The notes: generated from the sequence alone by a model not told the origin. DNA of 64,000 nucleotides from an uncultured Bacilli bacterium (GCA_934098435.1 CAKOOV010000005.1:1-64000), one strand, 5' to 3'; numbered from the stretch's first letter, positions 35,382-44,328 are shown. Made by a program: numbers and translations.

Positions 35382-37556
35382 ATGGGTAGAAAGTTTGGAA
35401 AAAAGGTATTTTCTTTAGGTGATTTATTTACATTTAGAAGTAAGAAAATTAATAAAACTAGTAAGAAGAAAAAGAAAAGTAAACTTGAAATTAAGAAAAA
35501 AACAGGGCCTATTAATAAGAAACATAAGTGTAATGATAAACATCTTGATGAGATTATGAATAGGAGATTTGGTTTGATTATTGTTTTGGTAATTATTATA
35601 TATATTGTTATTGGTTGTAGGCTTTTTAATCTTCAAATACTTAAGAATAATGAATATAATGATAAGCTTACTATGGCTACTGAAAAGACAATTGAAAGTA
35701 CTAGTGCTCCAAGGGGTAGAATATATGATAGGAATCATAAGTTACTTGTAGATAATGAGGGGGTTAAAACTATTTATTATAAGAAACAAAATGGTATTAC
35801 TACTAAGGAAGAGATTGAACTTGCTTATGAGGTTTCAAATAATATTGATATTGATTATTCTAAAATAGATGATAATAAGCTTAAAGATTTTTATTATAAG
35901 TCTCATTATAAGGAATGTAGAAAAAAGATTACTGATGAGGAATGGGATTTATATAATAAGAGAAAACTTAATGATAAGGATATTGATAAACTTATATATG
36001 AGAGACTTGATGATGAGATTAGTGAATATACTGATAGTGATAAGAAGGCTGCGTATATTTATTATTTGATGAATAAGGGTTATTCTTATGCTGAGAAGGT
36101 TATTAAGAATAGTGATGTTACTGATGCTGAATATGCTTATATTAGTGAGAATATTGATAATTTAAAGGGCTTTAATACTAAGCTTGATTGGGAAAGGGTT
36201 TATTTGTATGGTGATACTTTTAAGTCTATTCTTGGTAATGTTTCTTCTAATACGCAGGGGATTCCTTCGGAATTGTCTAAGGTATATTTGAAGAAGGGGT
36301 ATACTTTAGATGATAGGGTTGGTATTTCTTATCTTGAATATCAATATGAGGATTATTTGAGGGGTACTAAGGCTAAGTATAGATTGTTATCGGATAATAG
36401 TTATGAACTTGTTAGTGAAGGTAAGAGGGGTAATGATATTGTTCTTACTATTGATATTGAACTTCAGAAGTATTTGGAAGATGTTCTTAGTAATGAGGTA
36501 TTAAATGCTAAGGGTGAACCTGGTACTCAGTATTATAATCGTTCTTTTGCTATTGTATCTGATCCTAATACTGGGGAGATATTAGCTATGGCAGGTAAAC
36601 AAGCTGTTTTGAAAGATGGCTATTATCAAATTGTTGATTATACTCCTGGGATTGTTACTCTTCCTGTTACTCCTGGTAGTGTTGTTAAGGGTGCTTCGAT
36701 GATGGTTGGATATAAGTATGGGGCAATTGATATTGGTACTGTGCTTAATGATGAATGTATTAAAATTAAGGATACTCCTCTTAAGTGTTCTTGGCAGACT
36801 ATGGGTCCTATTGATGATATTTATGCTTTACAGAATTCTTCGAATGTATATCAATATAAGATTGCTATTAAGGTTGGTAATGGTAGTTATGAATATAATC
36901 AAGGATTATCTTTAGATGAGAGTGCGTTTGATAAATATAGAGAGATGTATGCTGAATTTGGTTTGGGGGAAAAGACTGGTATTGATCTTCCGGTAGAAAG
37001 TTTGGGCTTTATGGGTAAGAGTAGGCTTCCTGGTCATTTACTTGATTTTTCTATTGGACAGTATGATACTTATACTCCAATACAGTTATCGCAATATATT
37101 AATACTATTGCTAATAATGGTGTTAGGCTTAAACCTTATTTATTAAAAGAGGTATATAAACCTAGTGATAGTGGTGATACTTTTGGTTCTCTAATATATA
37201 AGGCTAATGTTACGGAACTTGGTAAATTATCTGTAGAGAAGAAATATATTGATAGGGTAAGAGAAGGCTTTTCTGCAGTTGTTACTAGGGGACTTGGTTA
37301 TGGATATATGGGTAATTATACTAATTCTGCTGGTAAGACTGGTACTAGTCAAAGCTTTATTGATACTGATGGTGATGGTAAAGTAGATACTGAAACTATT
37401 ACTTCTTCGTTTGTTGGATATTCTCCAAGTGATAATCCTAAAATGAGTATAGTAGTGGTATCTCCTGATATTAGTGTTCCAGATTCTACTACTTATGGTG
37501 TTACTAGAAATATATCTGCACAGATTGTAAATAAATATTTTGAACTTAATGGTTAG
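35382..37556 (+). CDS. Class B penicillin-binding protein (peptidoglycan transpeptidase)
   Basis: A basic cytoplasmic tail of about 60 residues precedes one membrane helix (about 66-84, LIIVLVIIIYIVIGCRLF). A PBP dimerisation-type domain (APRGRIYDRNHKLL) and the transpeptidase domain follow. Catalytic motifs are SxxK as GSVVKGAS (about residue 431), SxN as NSSN (about 486) and KTG as AGKTGTS (about 651). It crosslinks peptidoglycan outside the membrane. The family includes elongation (PBP2) and division (PBP3/FtsI) enzymes; the context does not decide between them. The start ATG is behind AGTGGAGG. Confidence 0.92.
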   Translation: MGRKFGKKVFSLGDLFTFRSKKINKTSKKKKKSKLEIKKKTGPINKKHKCNDKHLDEIMNRRFGLIIVLVIIIYIVIGCRLFNLQILKNNEYNDKLTMATEKTIESTSAPRGRIYDRNHKLLVDNEGVKTIYYKKQNGITTKEEIELAYEVSNNIDIDYSKIDDNKLKDFYYKSHYKECRKKITDEEWDLYNKRKLNDKDIDKLIYERLDDEISEYTDSDKKAAYIYYLMNKGYSYAEKVIKNSDVTDAEYAYISENIDNLKGFNTKLDWERVYLYGDTFKSILGNVSSNTQGIPSELSKVYLKKGYTLDDRVGISYLEYQYEDYLRGTKAKYRLLSDNSYELVSEGKRGNDIVLTIDIELQKYLEDVLSNEVLNAKGEPGTQYYNRSFAIVSDPNTGEILAMAGKQAVLKDGYYQIVDYTPGIVTLPVTPGSVVKGASMMVGYKYGAIDIGTVLNDECIKIKDTPLKCSWQTMGPIDDIYALQNSSNVYQYKIAIKVGNGSYEYNQGLSLDESAFDKYREMYAEFGLGEKTGIDLPVESLGFMGKSRLPGHLLDFSIGQYDTYTPIQLSQYINTIANNGVRLKPYLLKEVYKPSDSGDTFGSLIYKANVTELGKLSVEKKYIDRVREGFSAVVTRGLGYGYMGNYTNSAGKTGTSQSFIDTDGDGKVDTETITSSFVGYSPSDNPKMSIVVVSPDISVPDSTTYGVTRNISAQIVNKYFELNG

Positions 37557-37558
37557 AG

Positions 37559-37584
37559 AAGAGACTAGTAAATAGTCTTTTTTC
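37559..37584 (+). terminator. Terminator of the penicillin-binding protein gene
   Basis: Stem AGACTA (37562-37567) with TAGTCT (37573-37578), extended by A-T pairs, then a T-run. Confidence 0.75.
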
Positions 37585-37635
37585 TTTATATTTGCATATA
37601 TTATGGTTGTATGTAAAGAAATATTTAAAAAGTAC

Positions 37636-37664
37636 TTGACTAATTTATATAAAAATGTTATTAT
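37636..37664 (+). promoter_or_regulatory. Promoter of the str operon
   Basis: TTGACT (37636-37641), 17-bp spacer, TATTAT (37659-37664). Confidence 0.8.
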
Positions 37665-37682
37665 TAATTCGTTCGTGAATTT

Positions 37683-37705
37683 AGGTTTTACTATTGGTAA
37701 AACTT
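37683..37705 (+). promoter_or_regulatory. Leader hairpin before rpsL
   Basis: Stem GTTTTAC (37685-37691) with GTAAAAC (37697-37703), five-base loop, in the 95-base leader between promoter and rpsL. There is no T-run. It could be an autoregulatory or stability hairpin. Confidence 0.4.
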
Positions 37706-37759
37706 ATATTTAAGATTAAAAATGAAACACCAGGATATGTGTAAGAAAGGAGTGATATA

Positions 37760-38173
37760 ATGCCTACAATTAATCAGTTAACTAGAAAACCTAGAACTAA
37801 GAAAGTAAGAAAGAGTAAATCTCCAGTATTATTAGTAGGAAAGAATAGTATCCAAAAGAAACAAACTGTACAAGTTTCACCTCAAAAGAGAGGAGTTTGT
37901 ACTAGGGTTGGTACTACTACACCTAAGAAACCTAACTCAGCTTTAAGAAAATATGCGAGAGTTAGATTATCTAATGGTATGGAAGTTACTTGTTATATTC
38001 CAGGTATTGGACACAACTTACAAGAACATAGTGTTGTTCTTATAAGAGGCGGAAGAGTTAAAGACTTAATCGGTGTTAGATACCATATTATTAGAGGTAC
38101 TTTAGATACTGCTGGAGTTCAAAACAGAAAGCAAGGTAGAAGTAAGTACGGTGCTAAAAAAGATAAGAAATAA
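37760..38173 (+). CDS. rpsL: 30S ribosomal protein S12
   Basis: A decoding-centre protein. It begins MPTINQLTRKPR and holds the conserved KKPNSALRK and GHNLQEHSVVLIRGGRVKD segments in which streptomycin-resistance substitutions occur elsewhere; the common Lys residues are present. 137 residues, normal length. Strong site AAAGGAGTG. First gene of the str operon. Confidence 0.99.
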   Translation: MPTINQLTRKPRTKKVRKSKSPVLLVGKNSIQKKQTVQVSPQKRGVCTRVGTTTPKKPNSALRKYARVRLSNGMEVTCYIPGIGHNLQEHSVVLIRGGRVKDLIGVRYHIIRGTLDTAGVQNRKQGRSKYGAKKDKK

Positions 38174-38206
38174 TAATTATTAATAATATTGGAAGGAGGA
38201 TAAACT

Positions 38207-38674
38207 ATGAGAAAGAGACAAGCTACTAAAAGAGATGTTTTAGCAGATCCTATTTATAATTCTAAGGTGGTTACTAAGTTAGTTAATCATATTATGAAAG
38301 ATGGTAAAAAAGGTACTGCTCAAAAGATTATATATAATGCTTTTGATATAGTTAAAGAAAAAACTGGTGAAGATCCTATGGTAGTATTTAATAAAGCTAT
38401 GGATAATATTAAACCAGGTCTTGAAGTTAAGTCTAGAAGAGTTGGTGGAGCTAACTACCAAGTACCAGTTGAGGTTAAACCTGAAAGAGCTCAAGCTTTA
38501 GCTTTTAGATGGTTAGCTCAATATGCAAGATTAAGAGGAGGTCATTCAATGGCTGAAAATCTTGCTAATGAAATTATTGATGCATCTAATGGAACTGGTG
38601 CATCTGTTAAGAAGAAAGATGATACTCATAAGATGGCAGAAGCTAATAAGGCATTTGCTCATTATAGATGGTAA
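38207..38674 (+). CDS. rpsG: 30S ribosomal protein S7
   Basis: A primary 16S-binding protein of the small-subunit head, 155 residues, with typical RKRQATKRDVLADPIY start and GGANYQVPVEV and HYRW ending. Ribosome site GGAAGGAGG. In most bacteria fusA follows directly; here three other genes intervene. Confidence 0.99.
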   Translation: MRKRQATKRDVLADPIYNSKVVTKLVNHIMKDGKKGTAQKIIYNAFDIVKEKTGEDPMVVFNKAMDNIKPGLEVKSRRVGGANYQVPVEVKPERAQALAFRWLAQYARLRGGHSMAENLANEIIDASNGTGASVKKKDDTHKMAEANKAFAHYRW

Positions 38675-38714
38675 TTATTGCTATAATTTAGTGATTATTT
38701 AAGGAGAGCAATAA

Positions 38715-39095
38715 ATGAATGATAATGATTCTAAAGATATAGGTTTTATTTATAACAATAATGATTTGAGTTATTGTAATATTAGATTTGCTTTTGATAA
38801 ATTACTTGGTCCACTTGCTACTCTAAGTTGTTATAGTAAATTTGGAGATAGTAGAAAAGATTATACTAGAATTTTAAAAATAGTTTCTAGATGGTCTAGT
38901 GAATATGAAGAGAAGAGAACTTTAATCTATATTGATCATAATGAAATGTTATCTGTATACTATAAAGTCGATGAGTTAAATGTTGAACTTCTTAGTTATA
39001 TTGATAGTGATTTAACTGATGAAATAGTAATTTGGTTATGGGAAATCATGTTACTAAGAAAAAAGCAAATTGATAATTTAAAGACTGATAAATAA
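38715..39095 (+). CDS. Unknown protein inserted in the str operon (1 of 3)
   Basis: A 126-codon gene with site AAGGAGAG. The product has no signal peptide or membrane helix and is acidic and helical. The segment YTRILKIVSRWSSEY resembles IFEKILNIVEKWLTYY in the next gene, and both start with an F/L-x-KLL element, so the two may be distant paralogs. No family recognised. It is on the same strand as rpsG and fusA with no terminator between, so it should be highly transcribed. Confidence 0.65.
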   Translation: MNDNDSKDIGFIYNNNDLSYCNIRFAFDKLLGPLATLSCYSKFGDSRKDYTRILKIVSRWSSEYEEKRTLIYIDHNEMLSVYYKVDELNVELLSYIDSDLTDEIVIWLWEIMLLRKKQIDNLKTDK

Positions 39096-39107
39096 TTACT
39101 AATAAAT
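39091..39107 (+). repeat. 17-bp direct repeat, left copy
   Basis: AATAATTACTAATAAAT overlaps the stop of the preceding gene. An exact copy is at 40073-40089. Together they bracket the two genes at 39134-40074. Confidence 0.6.
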
Positions 39108-39133
39108 ATAGAGTATAAAGGAAATTAATTGTA

Positions 39134-39505
39134 ATGGATAATATGAAGAAGATTACTAGGCTTGAAGTTGAAACTGGTTTAGCTAAGTTACTTTTTTATA
39201 CTAAAGTAAGTGTATACTATGAACCATATCTACCATATCGTGATATTTTTGAAAAAATATTGAATATTGTGGAGAAATGGTTAACTTATTATGCTACTGA
39301 TGGTGATTTGTCTAAAATGACTGATGATGAAGCAAAAAGTATAATAGAATTAGTTGATGAGATACCAGTTGAAGCTTATTGCTGTGACTATTATGAAGAA
39401 ATAGAAAATTGGGTTGATATAGTGATTTACTATGGAAGCTGTCCGTTAAATGCAATATTTGATGAAAATAAAATTATATTGAAAGGAAAAAGCAAAAAGT
39501 TATGA
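39134..39505 (+). CDS. Unknown protein inserted in the str operon (2 of 3)
   Basis: A 123-codon gene, start ATG 39134 with AAAGGA upstream. It is acidic, soluble, and contains a Cys pair in AYCCDYYEE. It possibly shares a fold with the preceding protein (KILNIVEKW). It overlaps the next gene by four bases (ATGA), so the two are probably functionally linked. No family recognised. Confidence 0.65.
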   Translation: MDNMKKITRLEVETGLAKLLFYTKVSVYYEPYLPYRDIFEKILNIVEKWLTYYATDGDLSKMTDDEAKSIIELVDEIPVEAYCCDYYEEIENWVDIVIYYGSCPLNAIFDENKIILKGKSKKL

Positions 39506-40074
39506 GTGATGATAAAGATAAAATAATTGGTAAAGATCCAAAAACGGGATCGTTTATAAATGAAAGAGGAGAGGCTTTAAAGTTTACAAAAAAATCTATG
39601 TCTATTTATAGCAATACTCCAGATAAACCTCATGATGGTGTGCATTTAAATTATGATAAAGATGGTAAAATATTAACTATGACAACACATAACAAGGATA
39701 AGACTGAAAAAAGTACTAATAGTGGAAGCTGTTATTTAACCACTGCTTGTATGAAACATTATTTAAGTAATTTTGACGATAATTGTTATGAGCTTTCTGT
39801 ACTTAGATGGTTCAGAGATAATTTTGTTTCTGAGAAAGATATAGAACATTATTATAAAACTGCACCTTATATAGTTAAAGGTATAGAAAATGATTGTAAT
39901 AAAGATATTGTTTATGATTATATTTATGATAATGTAGTAGATTATTGCGTTACTGCTATCGAAAATGGAAATTATATTGAAGCATATAATAGATATAAAG
40001 ATAGTATTATTGATCTTGAACAAGTATATGCAAGAAAAGAATTAGGCAAGAGACTTGTTAAAACTTTAAGTTAA
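39502..40074 (+). CDS. CFI-box-like protein inserted in the str operon (3 of 3)
   Basis: A 190-codon gene. The N-terminal part is polar (KIIGKDPKTGSFINERGE, KPHDGVHLNYD). Residues about 74-110 contain SGSCYLTTACMKHYL and CYELSVLRWFRDNFV, which resemble the CFI-box (SGGCFIATAAY...LREFRDxYL) found at or near the ends of many bacterial proteins of unknown role. A Tyr-rich helical tail follows. Function unknown. It is translated from an ATGA overlap with the upstream gene. Confidence 0.65.
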   Translation: MSDDKDKIIGKDPKTGSFINERGEALKFTKKSMSIYSNTPDKPHDGVHLNYDKDGKILTMTTHNKDKTEKSTNSGSCYLTTACMKHYLSNFDDNCYELSVLRWFRDNFVSEKDIEHYYKTAPYIVKGIENDCNKDIVYDYIYDNVVDYCVTAIENGNYIEAYNRYKDSIIDLEQVYARKELGKRLVKTLS

Positions 40075-40089
40075 TAATTACTAATAAAT
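40073..40089 (+). repeat. 17-bp direct repeat, right copy
   Basis: Exact copy of 39091-39107, again overlapping a stop codon, just upstream of fusA. Confidence 0.6.
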
Positions 40090-40118
40090 TAAATAATAAA
40101 AGAAAGGAAAAAAGAATT

Positions 40119-42191
40119 ATGGCTCGTGAAATAAGCTTAGATCATACAAGAAATATTGGAATTATGGCTCATATTGATGCTGGTAAGACTACTTGTACTG
40201 AGAGAATTTTGTTCCATACTCATAAGATTCATAAGATTGGTGAAACTCATGATGGTGAATCGCAAATGGACTGGATGGCTCAAGAGCAAGAGAGAGGTAT
40301 TACTATTACTAGTGCCGCTACTACTGCATTTTGGAAGGGTTATAGATTTAATATTATTGATACTCCAGGACATGTTGACTTTACTATTGAAGTTCAAAGA
40401 AGTTTAAGAGTACTTGATGGTGCTGTTTTACTTATTGATGCTCAAGCTGGTGTTGAACCTCAAAGTGAGACTGTATGGAGACAAGCAAATGAATATGCTG
40501 TACCTAGAATTATCTTTGCTAATAAGATGGATAAAATGGGAGCTGACTTCTATTTTAGTTTAGGTACTATTAAAGATAGATTAGGAGCAAATACTGCTGC
40601 TATGGAACTTCCTATTGGAGCTGAATCTGATTTTAATGGTGTAATTGATCTAGTTACTATGAAAGCATATCACTTTGATGGTAAACAAGCTGAAGATTAT
40701 ACTGAGATTGAGATTCCTGAAGATATGAAGGATAAAGCAGTAGAATATAGAAATATATTAATTGAAGCTGCTGCTGATTATGATGAAGAATTAATGATGA
40801 AATACTTAGATGGTGAAGAAATAGGAGTAGAAGAACTTAAAAAGGCTATCAGAAAGGGTGTATTAAAGGCAGAATTCTTCCCTGTTATGTGTGGAACTGC
40901 TTTAGGTAATATGGGTATTAAGTTACTACTTGATGCTGTTGTTGATTATTTACCTGCTCCTACTGATGTTGAGGCTATTGAATGTACTGATATGAAAGGA
41001 AACTTAGTATTAAGACATCCATCTGATTCTGAACCATTTACTGCATTAGCATTTAAGATTGCTACTGATCCATTCGTAGGAAGACTTACTTTCTTTAGAG
41101 TATATTCTGGTACTTTAAAGAGTGGTTCTTATGTACTTAACTCTACTAAAGATGTTAAGGAAAGAATTGGTAGAATACTACTAATGCATGCTAATCACAG
41201 AGAAGAGATTCCAGAAATATATGCTGGTGAAATTGGAGCTGCTGTAGGTCTTAAGAATACTACAACTGCTGATACTCTATGTGATGAGAAGAAACCTGTT
41301 ATCATGAAAGGTATGGAATTCCCTGAACCAGTTATTACTCAGGCTGTTGAACCTAAAACTAAAGCAGATCAAGAAAAGATGGGTATTGCCCTTCAAAAAC
41401 TTGCTGAAGAAGATCCAACATTTAGAATGCATACTGATCCTGAAACTGGTCAAACTACTATCTCTGGTATGGGTGAGTTACACCTTGATATTATCGTAGA
41501 TAGAATGAGAAGAGAATTTAATGTTGAAGCTACTGTTGGTGCTCCAATGGTTGCTTATAGAGAAACTATTACACAAACTGGTGAGTGTGAAGGTAAACAT
41601 ATTAAACAATCTGGTGGACGTGGACAATATGGACATGTTTGGATTAGATTTGAACCAAATCCTGAGAAAGGTTATGAATTTGTTGATAACATTGTTGGTG
41701 GTGTTGTTCCTAGAGAATACATCTCAGTTATCGATAAAGGATTACAAGATGCTATGCAAACTGGTATTCTAGCAGGATACCCTATGGTAGATGTTAAGGC
41801 TACATTATTTGATGGATCATACCACGATGTAGACTCATCTGAAATGGCATTTAAGATTGCAGCATCACTTGCTTTAAAAGAAGCTAAAAACAAATGTAAA
41901 CCTGTACTACTTGAACCAATAATGAAAGTAGTAGTTACTGCTCCAGATGAATATACTGGTGCTGTAATTGGTGACTTAACAGCAAGAAGAGGTAAACCAC
42001 AAGGACAAGAATCAAGAGGAAATGCTATTGCATTTACTGCGATGGTACCACTTGCTGAAATGTTTGGTTATGCTACTAGTTTAAGAAGTTCTACTCAAGG
42101 TAGAGGTAACTATGTAATGGAACTTGACCATTATGAAGAAGTTCCAAAATCAATTGCTGATGAAATCATCAAAAAAAATGGTGGAAATTAG
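40119..42191 (+). CDS. fusA: Elongation factor G
   Basis: The GTPase that drives translocation. G motifs are AHIDAGKTT (G1), GITITSAAT (G2), DTPGHVDF (G3) and NKMDK (G4). 690 residues, normal for the family, with domains II-V intact (GRGQYGHVWI in domain IV). Ribosome site GAAAGGAAAA. Its codons use more C-ending and A-ending forms towards the 3' half, as for highly expressed genes. Confidence 0.99.
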   Translation: MAREISLDHTRNIGIMAHIDAGKTTCTERILFHTHKIHKIGETHDGESQMDWMAQEQERGITITSAATTAFWKGYRFNIIDTPGHVDFTIEVQRSLRVLDGAVLLIDAQAGVEPQSETVWRQANEYAVPRIIFANKMDKMGADFYFSLGTIKDRLGANTAAMELPIGAESDFNGVIDLVTMKAYHFDGKQAEDYTEIEIPEDMKDKAVEYRNILIEAAADYDEELMMKYLDGEEIGVEELKKAIRKGVLKAEFFPVMCGTALGNMGIKLLLDAVVDYLPAPTDVEAIECTDMKGNLVLRHPSDSEPFTALAFKIATDPFVGRLTFFRVYSGTLKSGSYVLNSTKDVKERIGRILLMHANHREEIPEIYAGEIGAAVGLKNTTTADTLCDEKKPVIMKGMEFPEPVITQAVEPKTKADQEKMGIALQKLAEEDPTFRMHTDPETGQTTISGMGELHLDIIVDRMRREFNVEATVGAPMVAYRETITQTGECEGKHIKQSGGRGQYGHVWIRFEPNPEKGYEFVDNIVGGVVPREYISVIDKGLQDAMQTGILAGYPMVDVKATLFDGSYHDVDSSEMAFKIAASLALKEAKNKCKPVLLEPIMKVVVTAPDEYTGAVIGDLTARRGKPQGQESRGNAIAFTAMVPLAEMFGYATSLRSSTQGRGNYVMELDHYEEVPKSIADEIIKKNGGN

Positions 42192-42200
42192 TAAAAACAC

Positions 42201-42228
42201 TTGAAAAAATACAATAATATGATAAAAT
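42201..42228 (+). promoter_or_regulatory. Separate promoter of tuf
   Basis: TTGAAA (42201-42206), 16-bp spacer, extended -10 TGATAAAAT ending at 42228. It lies directly behind the fusA stop. Confidence 0.7.
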
Positions 42229-42264
42229 ATATATTGTAATATTAAAGAAAGAGAGGAAATTAAA

Positions 42265-43449
42265 ATGGCAAAAGCTAAATTTGATCGTTCAAAACCACAC
42301 GTTAACATTGGTACAATTGGCCACGTTGACCATGGTAAAACAACATTAACTGCCGCTATTACAAAAGTTTTAGCAGCTAAAGGCGGAGCTGAATTTATGG
42401 ATTATGCAAATATCGATAAAGCTCCAGAAGAAAGAGAAAGAGGTATTACAATCAACACTGCACACGTTGAATACCAAACTGAAAAGAGACACTATGCTCA
42501 CGTTGACTGTCCAGGACACGCAGACTATGTTAAAAACATGATTACTGGTGCTGCTCAAATGGATGGAGCAATCCTAGTTATTGCTGCAACTGATGGTCCT
42601 ATGGCTCAAACAAGAGAGCACATCTTACTTGCTAGACAAGTTGGTGTACCTAGAATGGTTGTATTCTTAAACAAATGTGATATGGTTGATGATGAAGAAT
42701 TATTAGACCTAGTTGAAATGGAAGTAAGAGAATTACTTACTGAATATGGATTTGATGGAGACAATACTCCAATCATTAGAGGTTCTGCTCTTAAAGCTCT
42801 TGAAGGAGATCCTAAGTATGTTAAGGCTATTGAAGACTTAATGGATGCTGTTGATGAATGGATTCCAACTCCTGAAAGAGATAATGACAAACCATTCTTA
42901 ATGTCAATTGAAGACGTATTTACTATTACTGGTAGAGGAACAGTTGTTACTGGTAGAGTTGAAAGAGGACAATTAAAACTTAATGATGAAGTTGAAATCG
43001 TTGGTTTAAAAGATACTAAGAAAACAGTTGTTACTGGTATTGAAATGTTTAGAAAACAACTTGACTATGCTGAAGCTGGAGATAATGCTGGTGTATTATT
43101 AAGAGGAATTGACAGAAGTGAAGTTGAAAGAGGACAAGTTCTTGCTAAACCTGGAACAGTTCATCCACATAAAAAATTCAAAGCACAAGTTTATGTACTT
43201 TCTAAAGAAGAAGGTGGAAGACATACTCCATTCTTTACAAACTACAGACCTCAATTCTATTTCAGAACTACTGATGTTACTGGTGTAGTTACATTACCAG
43301 AAGGAACTGAAATGGTTATGCCTGGTGACAATGTTACTATGACAGTTGAATTAATTGCTCCAATCGCAGTTGAAAATGGTACTAAATTCTCTATTAGAGA
43401 AGGTGGACACACTGTTGGTGCTGGTTCAGTTACTGAAATTATTGAATAA
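42265..43449 (+). CDS. tuf: Elongation factor Tu
   Basis: It delivers aminoacyl-tRNA to the ribosome. G motifs are GHVDHGKTT, DCPGHADY and NKCDMVDD; the C-terminus is intact (EGGHTVGAGSVTEI). 394 residues. Codon choice (AAC, TTC, CAC) is richer in C than in the neighbours, as expected for very high expression. It ends in a strong terminator. Confidence 0.99.
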   Translation: MAKAKFDRSKPHVNIGTIGHVDHGKTTLTAAITKVLAAKGGAEFMDYANIDKAPEERERGITINTAHVEYQTEKRHYAHVDCPGHADYVKNMITGAAQMDGAILVIAATDGPMAQTREHILLARQVGVPRMVVFLNKCDMVDDEELLDLVEMEVRELLTEYGFDGDNTPIIRGSALKALEGDPKYVKAIEDLMDAVDEWIPTPERDNDKPFLMSIEDVFTITGRGTVVTGRVERGQLKLNDEVEIVGLKDTKKTVVTGIEMFRKQLDYAEAGDNAGVLLRGIDRSEVERGQVLAKPGTVHPHKKFKAQVYVLSKEEGGRHTPFFTNYRPQFYFRTTDVTGVVTLPEGTEMVMPGDNVTMTVELIAPIAVENGTKFSIREGGHTVGAGSVTEIIE

Positions 43450-43456
43450 TTAAATT

Positions 43457-43484
43457 AAAGATACTCGTTTGAGTGTCTTTTTTT
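43457..43484 (+). terminator. Terminator of tuf
   Basis: A 10-bp stem AAAGATACTC (43457-43466) with GAGTGTCTTT (43471-43480), GTTT loop, then T-run. Confidence 0.88.
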
Positions 43485-43496
43485 CTTTTCCATTTC

Positions 43497-43554
43497 AAAC
43501 ATAAACAAGTTTATGTTTTCCATGGTATGAGCAAGCCTTGTTGTCTTGCTCATA
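43497..43554. other. Two strong intergenic hairpins after tuf
   Basis: Stem AAACATAAA (43497-43505)/TTTATGTTT (43510-43518) with loop CAAG, then stem TATGAGCAAG (43526-43535)/CTTGCTCATA (43545-43554) with loop CCTTGTTGT. Neither is followed by a T-run, so they are not simple terminators. The 280-base spacer 43450-43729 has no convincing gene. Confidence 0.6.
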
Positions 43555-43603
43555 AAGGTTATTTGGTTTGATAATGAATAGGTATTTGCTGTGAATATAA
43601 TAT

Positions 43604-43655
43604 TCATTTCTAGACTTAGGCTGGAAATGACATGAAATGACTTTGGCATTTCATG
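43604..43655. other. Twin-hairpin element, copy 2
   Basis: Stem CATTTCTAG (43605-43613)/CTGGAAATG (43621-43629) with loop ACTTAGG, one A, then stem CATGAAATG (43631-43639)/CATTTCATG (43647-43655) with loop ACTTTGG. The architecture matches 26147-26201 although the stem sequences differ, and one G-T pair preserves the stem. It lies about 75 bases before a collagen-like gene. Confidence 0.65.
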
Positions 43656-43729
43656 AAAGGTGATAGAATGTAAACGATAATAATTACTTAAATATTATTA
43701 TTACATAAATTATTATAGGGAGGGATTGT

Positions 43730-44284
43730 ATGAATCTTTATGATAATATTAATAATAATAAGAAATGTGTATGTAATCCTATTATTATTGGGATGACTGG
43801 ACCTACAGGGCCACAGGGATTAATTGGTCCGACGGGACCTCAAGGAGAGAGAGGAGAAACTATTAGTAGTACTGAAGGGATATTCTTTGCTAGTTATAAT
43901 GATACTAATGATGCAATAGCAATGGTTATTAATGATACTTGGTTAATACCAGAACTTAGTGAGTATTTTATTATTCCTAATAATACGGAAGTAGAAGTTG
44001 TACCTGGTATATATGAAATTGATTTATCAGGATATATTGATGGGGTAGATAATACTCATGGCGGTAGTTTTTATTTAGTAGATAGTACTGGTGCTGCTAT
44101 TAAGGATTTAAATTTTGAATTACTTCTTGGTGATATTAGTAGGATGTATTTTAGTAAGAATATTTTATTTAGATTTGAGGAAGATACAATACTTGAGATT
44201 ATGACTAATCTAACTGGTGATATTAATACTTCTAATGTTGGGGTAAAAGATGTTACTTTACTTATGAAGAAAATACATGAATAG
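43730..44284 (+). CDS. Short collagen-like protein with a C-terminal beta-rich domain
   Basis: A Cys-containing N-terminus (KKCVCNPIII) is followed by eight Gly-X-Y triplets (GMTGPTGPQGLIGPTGPQGE region, about residues 21-44). Then comes a domain of about 135 residues resembling the trimeric TNF/C1q-like heads of Bacillus BclA-type proteins. There is no signal peptide. BclA relatives sit on the outer spore layer; with the CotZ-like gene at 54275 this suggests a spore-surface role, which is inference. Ribosome site GGGAGGG; own terminator. Confidence 0.75.
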   Translation: MNLYDNINNNKKCVCNPIIIGMTGPTGPQGLIGPTGPQGERGETISSTEGIFFASYNDTNDAIAMVINDTWLIPELSEYFIIPNNTEVEVVPGIYEIDLSGYIDGVDNTHGGSFYLVDSTGAAIKDLNFELLLGDISRMYFSKNILFRFEEDTILEIMTNLTGDINTSNVGVKDVTLLMKKIHE

Positions 44285-44286
44285 GG

Positions 44287-44307
44287 GTACTTTAGAGTAC
44301 TTTTTTT
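44287..44307 (+). terminator. Terminator of the collagen-like gene
   Basis: Stem GTACT (44287-44291) with AGTAC (44296-44300), TTAG loop, then seven T. Confidence 0.8.
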
Positions 44308-44328
44308 CTTTACTTTAATATGTATATT

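Noticed and set aside
41672..42890. Minus-strand frames within fusA and tuf, and other antisense frames in strong plus-strand genes
   Set aside because: They are by-products of codon bias in highly conserved genes and lack start signals.
43526..43554. Rho-independent terminator
   Set aside because: The 10-bp stem is strong, but no T-run follows on either strand.
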